Of a stretch of 64,000 bases of DNA, positions 7,681 through 14,985 are shown in pieces. The stretch comes from Opitutales bacterium (GTDB lineage Bacteria; Verrucomicrobiota; Verrucomicrobiia; Opitutales; Oceanipulchritudinaceae), in the NCBI GenBank assembly GCA_016932335.1, contig JAFGCZ010000010.1, positions 33,181-97,180 of the forward strand, in the 5' to 3' direction. The notes under the pieces were generated by a model. It saw only the letters and a program-made list of their open reading frames with translations, made no database searches and had not been told where the DNA came from. The number at the start of each line of letters is the position of its first letter. The stretch's first letter is position 1. Both the position numbers and the translations under genes were made by a program.

Positions 7681-8199
7681 ATGTCATCAAAGAGGTTAAC
7701 AAGGAAGGATGCTAGCTATCAGTCTAAGAGTGCATTTGAAGCTGCACTGGATTCGTTGGCAGTTCTCATGACTAAGCAGCGTCTCTTAGAGGCAAAAAGA
7801 GATAAGAAAATTCAAGTGATCCGTGAGGAATATGAACCAGCGATTATGGAGGCTCGCCAAACTTGCGATCAGATCATGCTCAAGGCTGAATCGTATGCCA
7901 TAGACCATAAAGATGATCTGATTACAAAAGGTAAATCTGCCTCTACGAAGTTGGCTGAATATGGTTTTAGAACAGGCCAACCAACGCTTAAGTCATTACC
8001 TAAATGGACATGGTCAAAAGTAATCGCTGAATTAAAACGCAGGAAGAAAAAGCGTTTTGTTACTACGAAGGAATCTGTGAACAAAGATGCCCTTAAACGA
8101 GAACTTGGCAGTGATTCTGAAAAACTGGCTCTGGTTGGGTGTTATATCGATCAGACTGAAATTTTTTGGGTAGAAGCGAAAGACCAGGAAGATGAATAA
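7681..8199 (+). CDS. gam: Gam-like host-nuclease inhibitor
   Basis: 172 residues matching the Mu Gam pattern: a long N-terminal coiled coil (about 20-70) followed by KGKSASTKLAEYGFRTGQPT and a basic WSKVIAELKRRKKKRFVTTK segment. Gam proteins, related to Ku, bind DNA ends and protect them from host exonucleases. Two ATG codons are adjacent (7678 and 7681). AAGGAGG ends at 7676, so the second gives better spacing and is chosen. The gene follows muB by a few bases and overlaps the next gene by 8. Confidence 0.85.
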   Translation: MSSKRLTRKDASYQSKSAFEAALDSLAVLMTKQRLLEAKRDKKIQVIREEYEPAIMEARQTCDQIMLKAESYAIDHKDDLITKGKSASTKLAEYGFRTGQPTLKSLPKWTWSKVIAELKRRKKKRFVTTKESVNKDALKRELGSDSEKLALVGCYIDQTEIFWVEAKDQEDE

Positions 8200-8707
8200 A
8201 GCCCAACGCAGTAAGTATTTTAAGCAGCTTTGGCCTAATGCTTGTAGGGTTCAGCAATGGGACCCAAAGGATACGACCAAGCGTCATCTGATTACCAGAC
8301 AATGTATGCTTCTTTGTGGTGGCCCTGATACGGATTCCATTACGAAGATTGGGCAGGCTGAAATCAGTGCTTTATTTACTTATCTAAATTGGTTGGCAAG
8401 TCCTCAGAATCTCAGATTACAGGCGGCATGGGAATCTTGTATGGAGGACTACCGAACGCGGAACGTGACTGCCCAGGGGAACTACTGGCGTCGCCGTGCC
8501 GGTTATGCAAAAGCCGGAAAAATTGAGCGCGATCGCTTCTCTGCGGCTCCTTATTCCGGCCCTTCTGGAGAGAGTGAATTAACTCCTGAAGAAGCCGAAA
8601 ACTACCTTTTGACAATGAGAAGCCGTGCTAAGACCAAAAAGAAGAAGGGTAGCAAATACGATATGTTCAAAGAAGATCCAGAAATGGATGATAACTGCCC
8701 CTTTTAA
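8192..8707 (+). CDS. GemA-like (Mu gp16-like) regulatory protein
   Basis: 171 residues, basic and soluble. The N-terminus (AQRSKYFKQLWPNACRVQQW) and the position directly after gam match Mu gp16/GemA (DUF1018-type), which affects host gyrase and replication genes. The middle part is helical and the C-terminus is lysine-rich (RAKTKKKKGSKYD). AGGAAG precedes the ATG. The family assignment rests on order and general pattern rather than on a diagnostic motif. Confidence 0.55.
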   Translation: MNKAQRSKYFKQLWPNACRVQQWDPKDTTKRHLITRQCMLLCGGPDTDSITKIGQAEISALFTYLNWLASPQNLRLQAAWESCMEDYRTRNVTAQGNYWRRRAGYAKAGKIERDRFSAAPYSGPSGESELTPEEAENYLLTMRSRAKTKKKKGSKYDMFKEDPEMDDNCPF

Positions 8708-8712
8708 TTAGT

Positions 8713-8994
8713 ATGCATACAAATAGCCAGTTAGCCCATATTGAGGAATCCAAAAAACTCACAAAGCGTGAAGCTCTGATTCTACGCTGGCTATTGGCTC
8801 ACCCGAAGCCTTGGACTGATAGGCAAATTGCCGCCGGTATGAGGTTTCCGGATATGAACTGTGTTCGGCCGAGAATCACGGAACTGATACAGAAAGGTCT
8901 TGTGGATGAAGTTGATTCTGTTCGATGCAATGTTACCGGAAAAACAGTTCGCAGAGTAGTCCCGATTTTTGAGCAGGGAGAATTGCCATTATGA
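8713..8994 (+). CDS. Small winged-helix DNA-binding protein
   Basis: 93 residues. Residues about 17-72 (LTKREALILRWLLAHPKPWTDRQIAAGM ... CVRPRITELIQKGLVDEV) read as a winged helix of the MarR-like type with the recognition helix near 48-60. In Mu the middle operon activator Mor lies at this point; this protein may play a similar switch role, although it is not Mor by sequence. Its last bases overlap the start of the MuF-toxin gene (ATGA), so both are translated together. Confidence 0.55.
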   Translation: MHTNSQLAHIEESKKLTKREALILRWLLAHPKPWTDRQIAAGMRFPDMNCVRPRITELIQKGLVDEVDSVRCNVTGKTVRRVVPIFEQGELPL

Positions 8995-10337
8995 GTTACG
9001 AAGAAGCAGCTATTTCATTTGATGCATGGGATGATGCCGTTGAGCGCTTGTCCGATAAGATCAGTCTTCCTTCAGATTTTCACACTGAAGAATGGTCTCA
9101 GGTCCCTGTTGCCATACGTGAACGAGCTTTTTTCTCTGCTGGAGTGACCTCTGCCAGAGTGTTGCAAGCTATTAGAACTCCCCTTGAAACAGCGTTGCAA
9201 GGCGTTGACAGAAATTATCTGAGAGAAGATGGAACTCCTATTACTTACAGTCGTGCAGATGCTGTTGCGGATATTCGCAAGAGTTTTGGGACTGTTGGTG
9301 ATAGTGGTGATCTAACGGACTTGATGAGCTATAAGAGACAAAAGCTCATCGAAGATTTTCATATTGAACAAACAAATGCTTATGGACGCTATATCAGAGA
9401 TATTTCTGATCCTGATATGCTAGATCAGTTTCCAGCCCAGGAACTCATAAGGGTAGAGCCCCGGAGAAATCATAGAGAGTGGTATCAGCGTTGGTCGCGT
9501 GCCGGCCGAGATGTATCTTGGAAAGGCGCAAGTAGAAGTAAGATGATTGCTTTGAAGACGTCGCCAATATGGGTTGAGTTATCTCGGTTTGAAACGCCAT
9601 ATCCTCCTTTTGATTTTGGCTCTGGAATGGGGCTTCGTGATGTGGGGCACCGTGAAGCTGTTGAGCTTGGACTGATAGATAACGCCTGGAATCCAAAAGA
9701 GGCCAGTAAGAACGCCGTGAAGGATTTTAATAAAGACATTCAGGCATCTTTGAGAGGAATGGACTCGTCTACTACTGGCTGGCTAAAGAAATTCCTTGGA
9801 TCACACTTGAGCGACTTTAAGGTACAAGGTGGAAGTGTTTGGATTAATGGTGATCCGGAAACCCGCAAAGGGGCGCAACCTCAGCATGGGCTTGATCGCT
9901 TATCACCTTCAGAGCAATTGATGATCTATAATTACACCAAGAAGCGGTTTGCCGGTGGTCTAAATCATCTACTTCGTAAGGGAGGTAAACTAAACTCTCG
10001 AAAGAGTAGGGAATTAAGCAGGTTGAGGAGTGCTCTGGATGCTTTACCAAACCACAAAGGAACCGTTTATAGAATGGTGAATAGTTGGCCTGGTTTGGCT
10101 GATTATCAGGTTGGAAAAACGATTAAAGAAGTTGCATTTACTTCTGTATCGGTTGAACCTCAGCTTACGTATGGGAACGTTATGTTTGTAATCAAGGCAA
10201 GATCAGCAAAGGATATTTCTGAACGGTCAAAGCGCCCTGATGAAAAGGAGTTGATTTTCAAAAATGGAACTGAATTTAAAATAACTGACCGTAGATCTTT
10301 AGGTGGTACTGAAACAATATTTCTGGAGGAATTATAA
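8991..10337 (+). CDS. MuF-type minor head protein fused to a C-terminal ADP-ribosyltransferase
   Basis: 448 residues in two parts. Residues about 20-235 match the Mu gpF / phage head morphogenesis type (segments HREWYQRWSRAGRDVSWKG and SPIWVELSRFETPYPPFDFG). Residues about 270-448 match the R-S-E class of ADP-ribosyltransferase toxins: SEQLMIYNYTKKRFAGGLN helix, R361 in GTVYRM, the FTSVS strand with S385 (383-387), and the E-x-E pair E418/E420 in PDEKELIFKNGTEF. The head part would carry the enzyme in the virion and the toxin part would modify a host target. A small gene, a candidate immunity factor, starts one base after the stop. The target residue and protein cannot be read from sequence. 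Confidence 0.85.
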   Translation: MSYEEAAISFDAWDDAVERLSDKISLPSDFHTEEWSQVPVAIRERAFFSAGVTSARVLQAIRTPLETALQGVDRNYLREDGTPITYSRADAVADIRKSFGTVGDSGDLTDLMSYKRQKLIEDFHIEQTNAYGRYIRDISDPDMLDQFPAQELIRVEPRRNHREWYQRWSRAGRDVSWKGASRSKMIALKTSPIWVELSRFETPYPPFDFGSGMGLRDVGHREAVELGLIDNAWNPKEASKNAVKDFNKDIQASLRGMDSSTTGWLKKFLGSHLSDFKVQGGSVWINGDPETRKGAQPQHGLDRLSPSEQLMIYNYTKKRFAGGLNHLLRKGGKLNSRKSRELSRLRSALDALPNHKGTVYRMVNSWPGLADYQVGKTIKEVAFTSVSVEPQLTYGNVMFVIKARSAKDISERSKRPDEKELIFKNGTEFKITDRRSLGGTETIFLEEL

Positions 10338-10574
10338 GATGGACGACACTCAGAAGCAAAAATGGAAAGACTACATCCATCGCGGATTACGTCAAAATGT
10401 TGACCCATATCCACGCCATTTTCCGAAGTATCTTCCAGTTCCTGATGGCGTCTCCAGAACTGAATATGAAGCTCTTTATAATGAAGTTGTTAGCGAGTAT
10501 CCAGAAGGTTTGCTTATGACTCGGGAAGAAGACGAGCTATACCAGCAAGGGAAGCAATGGTGGTAATATGCTCA
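10294..10574 (+). repeat. Toxin tail-immunity repeat, copy 1
   Basis: 281 bases covering the last 44 bases of the MuF-toxin gene, the whole 75-codon candidate immunity gene, and the first bases of the next gene (ATGCTCA). The same stretch recurs at 12700-12980 without gaps; about 11 base differences are counted by eye. Confidence 0.93.
10339..10566 (+). CDS. Candidate immunity protein of the ADP-ribosyltransferase
   Basis: 75 residues, soluble, with many aromatic and charged residues (KWKDYIHRGLRQNVDPYPRH ... LYQQGKQWW). It starts one base after the toxin stop with GGAGG nine bases before the ATG, which rules out the longer frame from 10303. Polymorphic toxins are usually followed by a small gene for a cognate inhibitor, and this is the only candidate. 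An almost identical second copy (two residue changes, D3E and E42A) at 12745-12972 stands alone, as orphan immunity genes do. No domain is recognised, so immunity is inferred from context. Confidence 0.6.
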   Translation: MDDTQKQKWKDYIHRGLRQNVDPYPRHFPKYLPVPDGVSRTEYEALYNEVVSEYPEGLLMTREEDELYQQGKQWW

Positions 10575-11143
10575 CATTGAAAATACAGTTAAGTGGGGAA
10601 GATGTTGATCGCCTGGAAAGCTTGGATGATGCTATCCGGCATAGTCTTATGGCTCGTATTGGTCGTTCCTTTGAGTCGCACCTTCGTGAGCATTTTCGAG
10701 TGAGAAATATGACTTCAAATTCGACTTCAAAACGAGGTCGCAAGGGATGGTTTCAATTTGGCATCTGGAACCAAATCAGGCAAACAACGGCCTATGTTGG
10801 AGCAACGGAAAAAAGAGCTACTATAAGCATCTCTGAGCCAGCATTTCGCACAAAGCTTTACGGTTCTCAGAATATGAAAGCTCGCCGGGGGCGTTATCTA
10901 GCCATTCCCATGAATGAGCGAGTATATGGTAAAATGCCTCGCGGTAATCCTGTTCCTGGTCTGTTTCCTGTAAGGCTCCATGGAAAGCTATATTTAGGTG
11001 CAACTGAAGGTGATGCTCTAACTCTTTATTATCGTCTAGCTCGATCTGTAACGATTCCGGCGGATAAGGACGCTTTACCTTCTGATGAATCAACTCAGAC
11101 CATTTTGTCTCAAACCGTTAAGGATTTTTTGGATAAACAATGA
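10568..11143 (+). CDS. Phage virion morphogenesis protein, Mu gpG-like
   Basis: 191 residues. The N-terminus (LTLKIQLSGEDVDRLESLDD ... ARIGRSFESHLREHF) and the later LTLYYRLARSVTIPADKDALP segment fit the phage virion morphogenesis (gpG) family, which follows gpF in Mu and acts in head assembly or head-tail joining. It starts two bases after the immunity gene, so the toxin-immunity pair is wedged between F and G. The next gene overlaps its stop by four bases. Confidence 0.65.
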   Translation: MLTLKIQLSGEDVDRLESLDDAIRHSLMARIGRSFESHLREHFRVRNMTSNSTSKRGRKGWFQFGIWNQIRQTTAYVGATEKRATISISEPAFRTKLYGSQNMKARRGRYLAIPMNERVYGKMPRGNPVPGLFPVRLHGKLYLGATEGDALTLYYRLARSVTIPADKDALPSDESTQTILSQTVKDFLDKQ

Positions 11144-11406
11144 GTTCAAGTGGTGAACAGTTATATCTGTTTTCTCCTGTTAGCATACAGCACAGAGGGG
11201 ATGGATCATATCTGGTTAAGGTCGAAAAGCCTCAACAATGGATGCTCACGCGCGATGCTGCACGCCTATGTGGCGTTAGCCAGGATACTATCGCAAGATG
11301 GTCAAAAGACGGCTTGATTGAAGCCCGCCGTATGGGCCCGCGTCGTTTTCAGGTGAATGTCGATAGCCTGAAGAAGTATTTAGAATCCTATAACCATTTG
11401 AAGTAG
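11140..11406 (+). CDS. MerR/excisionase-type helix-turn-helix protein
   Basis: 88 residues. Residues about 33-82 (MLTRDAARLCGVSQDTIARWSKDGLIEARRMGPRRFQVN) are a typical winged HTH of the MerR/excisionase (helix_turn_helix_17) type: turn, recognition helix, then the wing with the RRFQV strand. It overlaps the gpG-like gene by four bases (ATGA). It probably acts as a transcription or recombination accessory factor; the target is unknown. Confidence 0.6.
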   Translation: MSSSGEQLYLFSPVSIQHRGDGSYLVKVEKPQQWMLTRDAARLCGVSQDTIARWSKDGLIEARRMGPRRFQVNVDSLKKYLESYNHLK

Positions 11407-11447
11407 TTATGCTTGATTCTTGATTTTTAGATTCTTGGGTATTAATA

Positions 11448-12479
11448 ATGCATGGAATGCCTCTTGCACCAGAGAAACATTTTAAAAGCCTTCTTTATGA
11501 TGAAATTAAGTCTCTAGATAGACCGGTTTCTGATGATGAAATCCGAAATATCTGTCTTCATCTTTTTGAGTGTTACTCAAGTTCTTATACTCAACTCCTT
11601 GAAGGAAAACATCTTGATAAGATTGAGTCACAAAAAGAAATGAATTTTAGGTTCTGCGAGCAGAATTATAAAAGATGGAGACCTGCATTTGATCTATTGC
11701 ATATTATAATTTCTATTTCAATAGAAACGGGATCGATTTTTTGTGATAATTTTAAAATAAAGGTAAATGAAGAAAATAGAGTACTATTCGATGTTATGTT
11801 AAGGCTTCACGCACGTGCTTGCATGACAGCAAATGAAGTTCTTTGTTTACTAGAATCAGGGTTTCCAGATGGCGCGTTTGCTCGCTGGAGAGCCTTGCAT
11901 GAAATTGCAGTTATAGGACTCTTTATTGTCGCGCGCGGCAATGAATGTGCCAAATCTTATAGAGATCACGCTGCCATTGGAAAATATCTTCATATGAAAG
12001 CACATGATAGCTATAAGTTGAAGTTGAAGGCTCCTGGTCCAACAGAAGAACAGCTGGAGAATGCAGAACGAAGATTCAAAATATTGAAAGAGCGCTATGG
12101 TAAGGGGTTTGATAAGGATTATGGCTGGGCTGGGCCATTTCTAGGATTAAAAGATAATAATAATGTGCGGTTTAATGAGATCGAAAAGGTTGTAAAATTA
12201 GACCAAATGAGACCATATTATCGATGGGCTAGTCAGGTAGTGCACCCTTGTTCCACGGGAACTTACGAACAAATGGGACTTCTTGAAACTGATGAAGATA
12301 TAATTCTGACTGGTCGTAGTGATGGTGGGATGATTGTTCCATCACATTCGCTTGCGATTTCTTTATCCCAAGTCGTGTTGGCTTTGTTGAGAGTGGATAA
12401 TAATCTTGAGATCTATATGTCAATGACTGTCCTTGATCATCTCAACGAAAAATTAGGTGAAGAACTACATAGATGTTGA
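11448..12479 (+). CDS. DUF5677-like cargo protein
   Basis: 343 residues, soluble and helical. The segment around residues 130-165 (ACMTANEVLCLLESGFPDGAF, then ARWRALHEIAVIGLF) has the hallmark of DUF5677 proteins. Two R-x-H-type signatures (RALH, and RWASQVVH near 260-267) recall, weakly, the HEPN RNase motif. The gene is much richer in A+T than the phage genes before it, has no ribosome-binding site that stands out, and sits between the head genes and the right end, so it looks like recently gained cargo. A role in host defence or exclusion of other phages would fit but is not shown. Confidence 0.55.
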   Translation: MHGMPLAPEKHFKSLLYDEIKSLDRPVSDDEIRNICLHLFECYSSSYTQLLEGKHLDKIESQKEMNFRFCEQNYKRWRPAFDLLHIIISISIETGSIFCDNFKIKVNEENRVLFDVMLRLHARACMTANEVLCLLESGFPDGAFARWRALHEIAVIGLFIVARGNECAKSYRDHAAIGKYLHMKAHDSYKLKLKAPGPTEEQLENAERRFKILKERYGKGFDKDYGWAGPFLGLKDNNNVRFNEIEKVVKLDQMRPYYRWASQVVHPCSTGTYEQMGLLETDEDIILTGRSDGGMIVPSHSLAISLSQVVLALLRVDNNLEIYMSMTVLDHLNEKLGEELHRC

Positions 12480-12699
12480 GTTAGGAATGATGGGTTGGTG
12501 CTGCTTTATACAGCATATACATTACCCTTTTTTCAAATTTCAAGAAACCCTTTTCTGGATTATTCGCACGTTACATCAAAACGGTTGGTTTTTTTGTGTG
12601 CGGAAATAGTTTTTCTAGTTTTTCCTTGGTTGGTATCGATTGTTATTTTGCATTCCACTTATTGATATATGCTATAATAATGTCACATATCGGTTTGCT
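12480..12699. other. AT-rich right-end region of the element
   Basis: No gene is seen. The stretch has many T runs and three copies of GGTTGGT at 12493, 12583 and 12628, spaced 90 and 45 bases apart. Transposase-binding sites would be expected near here in a Mu-like element, but no longer repeat could be found to prove them. A promoter for the orphan immunity gene lies at its end. Confidence 0.35.
12648..12678 (+). promoter_or_regulatory. Candidate sigma70-type promoter for the orphan immunity gene
   Basis: TTGCAT (12648-12653) and a perfect TATAAT (12673-12678) are 19 bases apart, 67 bases before the ATG at 12745. The spacer is slightly long. The first immunity copy has no such promoter because it follows the toxin in one operon, so the second copy could be expressed on its own. 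Confidence 0.5.
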
Positions 12700-12980
12700 G
12701 ATCTTTCGGTGGTACTGAAACAATATTTCTTGAGGAATTATAAGATGGACGAAACTCAGAAGCAAAAATGGAAAGACTACATCCATCGCGGATTACGTCA
12801 AAATGTTGACCCATACCCACGCCATTTTCCGAAGTATCTTCCGGTTCCTGATGGCGTCTCCAGAACTGCATATGAAGCTCTTTATAATGAAGTTGTCAGC
12901 GAGTATCCAGAAGGATTACTTATGACTCGGGAAGAAGACGAGCTATACCAGCAAGGAAAGCAATGGTGGTAGTATGCTCA
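12700..12980 (+). repeat. Toxin tail-immunity repeat, copy 2
   Basis: Gap-free second copy of 10294-10574. It keeps the last codons of the toxin (GGTETIFLEEL in the +1 register of the upstream DNA), the immunity gene, and the ATGCTCA start of the gpG-like gene, then changes abruptly to host-like sequence at about 12981. It ends in CA, the dinucleotide with which Mu-type right ends finish, which may be chance. Confidence 0.93.
12745..12972 (+). CDS. Orphan second copy of the candidate immunity protein
   Basis: 75 residues, identical to the protein at 10339-10566 except D3E and E42A. The ATG at 12745 keeps the GAGG site upstream; a longer frame from 12640 is rejected because it would start in the promoter region. 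There is no toxin gene before it, only its last 44 bases. Most base differences from copy 1 are silent, which suggests selection to keep the protein. Expected role: protection against the ADP-ribosyltransferase, possibly also from related elements. Confidence 0.6.
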   Translation: MDETQKQKWKDYIHRGLRQNVDPYPRHFPKYLPVPDGVSRTAYEALYNEVVSEYPEGLLMTREEDELYQQGKQWW

Positions 12981-13138
12981 AGGAGAGCGAGGTCGTTGGT
13001 GATGCCGATAGAATCTTCTGATTCGGGGTCCAGTATGGTTAGAGCGCGGGTGTAGTCATCTGAGAGTTTGGCGATAGCGCAACGGATGAGTCGTAATTCT
13101 TCGATTGAAAACATGTGTCTGTCGGGGGCAGGGTTCAT
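12920..13138 (-). pseudogene. Truncated host-like small protein at the element border
   Basis: The minus-strand frame from ATG 13136-13138 begins MNPAPDRHMFSIEELRLIRC and runs to about residue 53 in host-like sequence (to about 12981). It then continues only as antisense of the immunity gene to a chance stop at 12920. The natural 3' end is therefore missing, replaced by the repeat. No family recognised. It lies 23 bases after the Sel1-type pseudogene on the same strand. Confidence 0.5.
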
Positions 13139-13160
13139 GGTGATATTGTCAGATTGAGGC

Positions 13161-13644
13161 TCAATACCTCACCGGGCTTAATCCGTATTCCTTGAGGAAT
13201 CTGTTGTCGTTTCCGATGGCGATGTGAATTTGTTGGGTAGTAAGCTTTTCGCCTGTTTTGTTTATGGCAGCTTCGGCGTTTCTGTAACCGAGTTGCTTGG
13301 AGAGCCAGAGATACTCATAAGCCATGAGGTTGTTTTTCGGAAGGCCCTGCCCGTTGTAGTAGATGCTGCCAAGGGCATAAAGCGCTCTTGGGATGCCGAC
13401 AGTTTGTAGTAGTGCACGGCTTTGTGAATACTGGCTTCAGGGCCTTTATTGAGAAAATCGCGGTATAGAGGTTGCCGAGGTTAAACTGGCCGGTTCTGTC
13501 GCCTTTTTCTATCGATTCGAGCACTTCAGTGGTGGCATCCTCCAACGGATCAATCACCAGCGCAGGTGCATTCTGTTGCGCAAAAAGAGACGTCAGGCTG
13601 CAGGCGAAGCAAAGAGTGAGCAGGAGGCTGGTTCTTCTAGGCAT
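13161..13644 (-). pseudogene. Secreted Sel1-repeat protein, broken by two frameshifts
   Basis: Starts at ATG 13642-13644 with a signal peptide (MPRRTSLLLTLCFACSLTSLFAQ). The first frame reaches the Sel1-like GDRTGQFNLGNLY, then at about 13460 the sense moves to another frame (RDFLNKGPEASIHKAVHYYKLS). At about 13395 it moves again (GIPRALYALGSIYYNGQGLP ... AYEYLWLSKQLGY), ending at TGA 13161-13163. Joined, this gives two or three Sel1/TPR-like units of about 36 residues. One lost base and a loss of several bases would explain the shifts; read errors are the alternative. It is adjacent to the element border. Confidence 0.7.
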
Positions 13645-13660
13645 AACAATAGATATATGA

Positions 13661-14003
13661 TACCTCGTTATTTGTGTAAATGATCTTCTGGGATTTACCC
13701 CTGTTTCTCCTCGTATTTCCTTGTGCAGGGGGGCATCATCTCAAGCCCCTCTCTTTATTCCTTACCCAGTTTGTAAGGTGCGCGAACTTATGTTTTCAGG
13801 GGTTTTATGGAGTTGACATATCACTATTTAAGGATTCAACGTATTACGTTGATTTTCTTAAACCTCAACGTGTTCTGTCGTTTGTTGCCCGCACTAACCT
13901 AACGTTTACACTTAGCTCCGGAGCAATGATGCTGCCGGCTGTGTTTATCAATGATTTTTGACTATTTTCATCGGGTAACAAGCACAGCGCCTTAATTACC
14001 CTA
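13661..14003. other. Intergenic region without a supported gene
   Basis: Between the divergent Sel1 pseudogene and the beta-propeller gene. Only a low-quality open frame (13680-13961, plus) is present, with no family likeness. A TTGACA occurs at 13813 but no matching -10 is found. Nothing else stands out. Confidence 0.4.
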
Positions 14004-14936
14004 ATGATCATGAAATTAAGCACTGCAACTCGCCTGCTCGCTGTAAGCGCTTGTGTTCCGGCTACCGGAACTCTGTATGCTCAGAGCCCGTCTACGAATC
14101 TCTTTGACTACTTTGGGCAAGTGCCTCCGGGTAATACTGCTCAGATATTCGCCCCTAGCATCATCTCAAACAACACAACAAAAGAGGGTGCTCTAGCTAT
14201 TTCTCCAAAAGGAGACGAAGTTTTCTTTGTCCGCGGGCAATGGCCTAATACCACCATAATGCAGATGAAGAAGTCGAACGGGGAATGGTCCACAGCGGTT
14301 ACGGCTGCTTTCTCGGAAGACTGCGGGGCTACCGAGCCGGCTTTCTCTCCCGATGGTCGCTACCTGTATTTTTCCTCGAACAGAGGAAAGTCCGAAATCA
14401 GAGACTACAGCATTTGGAGGGTTGAAAACTTAGGCGATGGTATGTGGTCGCGGCCAGAGTCTCTATTCGATATCGATGGGGGTAGTGTTTGGGAGTTTCA
14501 TCCGACGCTTACCGCGCAGGGGGAACTTTTCTTTTGCTATTGGGATGCGGCACACCAGAGGGGGGACGTCTATGTCTCACATGAAGAGGACGGTTCATGG
14601 TCTGAACCACTCAAAGTAGAGGCTCCGGTAAGCACCGACTTCAGTGAGGTAGATCCGTTTGTCGATGCAGATGGGCGGTTTATGCTTTTTTCCTCTAATC
14701 GACCTGGAGGTCTTGGTGGAGAGGACCAGTATGTTTCGGTCAGGGACGCGGATGGTGTCTGGACGCAACCATATAATCTCGGTTTAACTTTCAATACCGA
14801 CGGCGACGATTTTGACATGGATTTGACCCCCGATGGTAAGTATATTCTCCTCTACAGAGAGGGCGATGTTTACTGGATGGGCTGCACTCCTCTTGAGGCT
14901 ATTTTCAAGTCTGCGCAGGCAAAAAAGGGAGAGTAG
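14004..14936 (+). CDS. Secreted TolB/PD40-type beta-propeller protein
   Basis: 310 residues with a signal peptide (MIMKLSTATRLLAVSACVPATGTLYAQ; ATG at 14010 is an alternative start). It carries repeated PD40 motifs: ALAISPKGDEVFFV, EPAFSPDGRYLYFSSNRG, DPFVDADGRFMLFSSNRPGG and DLTPDGKYILLY. These blades, typical of TolB and OmpA-associated propellers, form a binding surface, not an enzyme. Secreted to periplasm or outside. It stands alone, with no ribosome-binding site. The ligand is unknown. Confidence 0.7.
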   Translation: MIMKLSTATRLLAVSACVPATGTLYAQSPSTNLFDYFGQVPPGNTAQIFAPSIISNNTTKEGALAISPKGDEVFFVRGQWPNTTIMQMKKSNGEWSTAVTAAFSEDCGATEPAFSPDGRYLYFSSNRGKSEIRDYSIWRVENLGDGMWSRPESLFDIDGGSVWEFHPTLTAQGELFFCYWDAAHQRGDVYVSHEEDGSWSEPLKVEAPVSTDFSEVDPFVDADGRFMLFSSNRPGGLGGEDQYVSVRDADGVWTQPYNLGLTFNTDGDDFDMDLTPDGKYILLYREGDVYWMGCTPLEAIFKSAQAKKGE

Positions 14937-14985
14937 AATCTGGACGTCTCTTTTGTCACAGATTTCTTATCTCAAGCACCCCGGG

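Larger units (their letters stand above)
1..12980. mobile_element. Mu-like transposable phage-type element, left end outside the window
   Basis: The order repressor / Ner-like / MuA / MuB / Gam / GemA-like / MuF / gpG-like is that of a transposable phage of the Mu type. The right limit is placed near 12980 because the 281-base repeat ends there and a truncated host-like gene begins. The left limit is not visible: minus-strand genes run off the left edge. No integrase is present; movement would depend on the MuA/MuB pair. No terminase, portal, major capsid, tail or lysis gene is seen in this stretch, so it is either reduced, rearranged (late genes left of the window), or dependent on another phage. 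Base composition is visibly richer in A+T than the host part, above all at 373-2700 and 11450-12700. Confidence 0.8.

Noticed and set aside
10303..10338. Longer form of the candidate immunity protein starting inside the toxin gene
   Set aside because: The ATG at 10339 has GGAGG at the right distance and is the first residue kept in both copies.
12971..12985. Exact Mu-type right end at 12980 with target duplication AGGAG
   Set aside because: The terminal CA is only two bases and the left end is outside the window, so the end is not claimed as proven.
13680..13961. 93-codon plus-strand frame in the gap before the propeller gene
   Set aside because: Odd composition, no ribosome-binding site, no likeness to any family; treated as intergenic.
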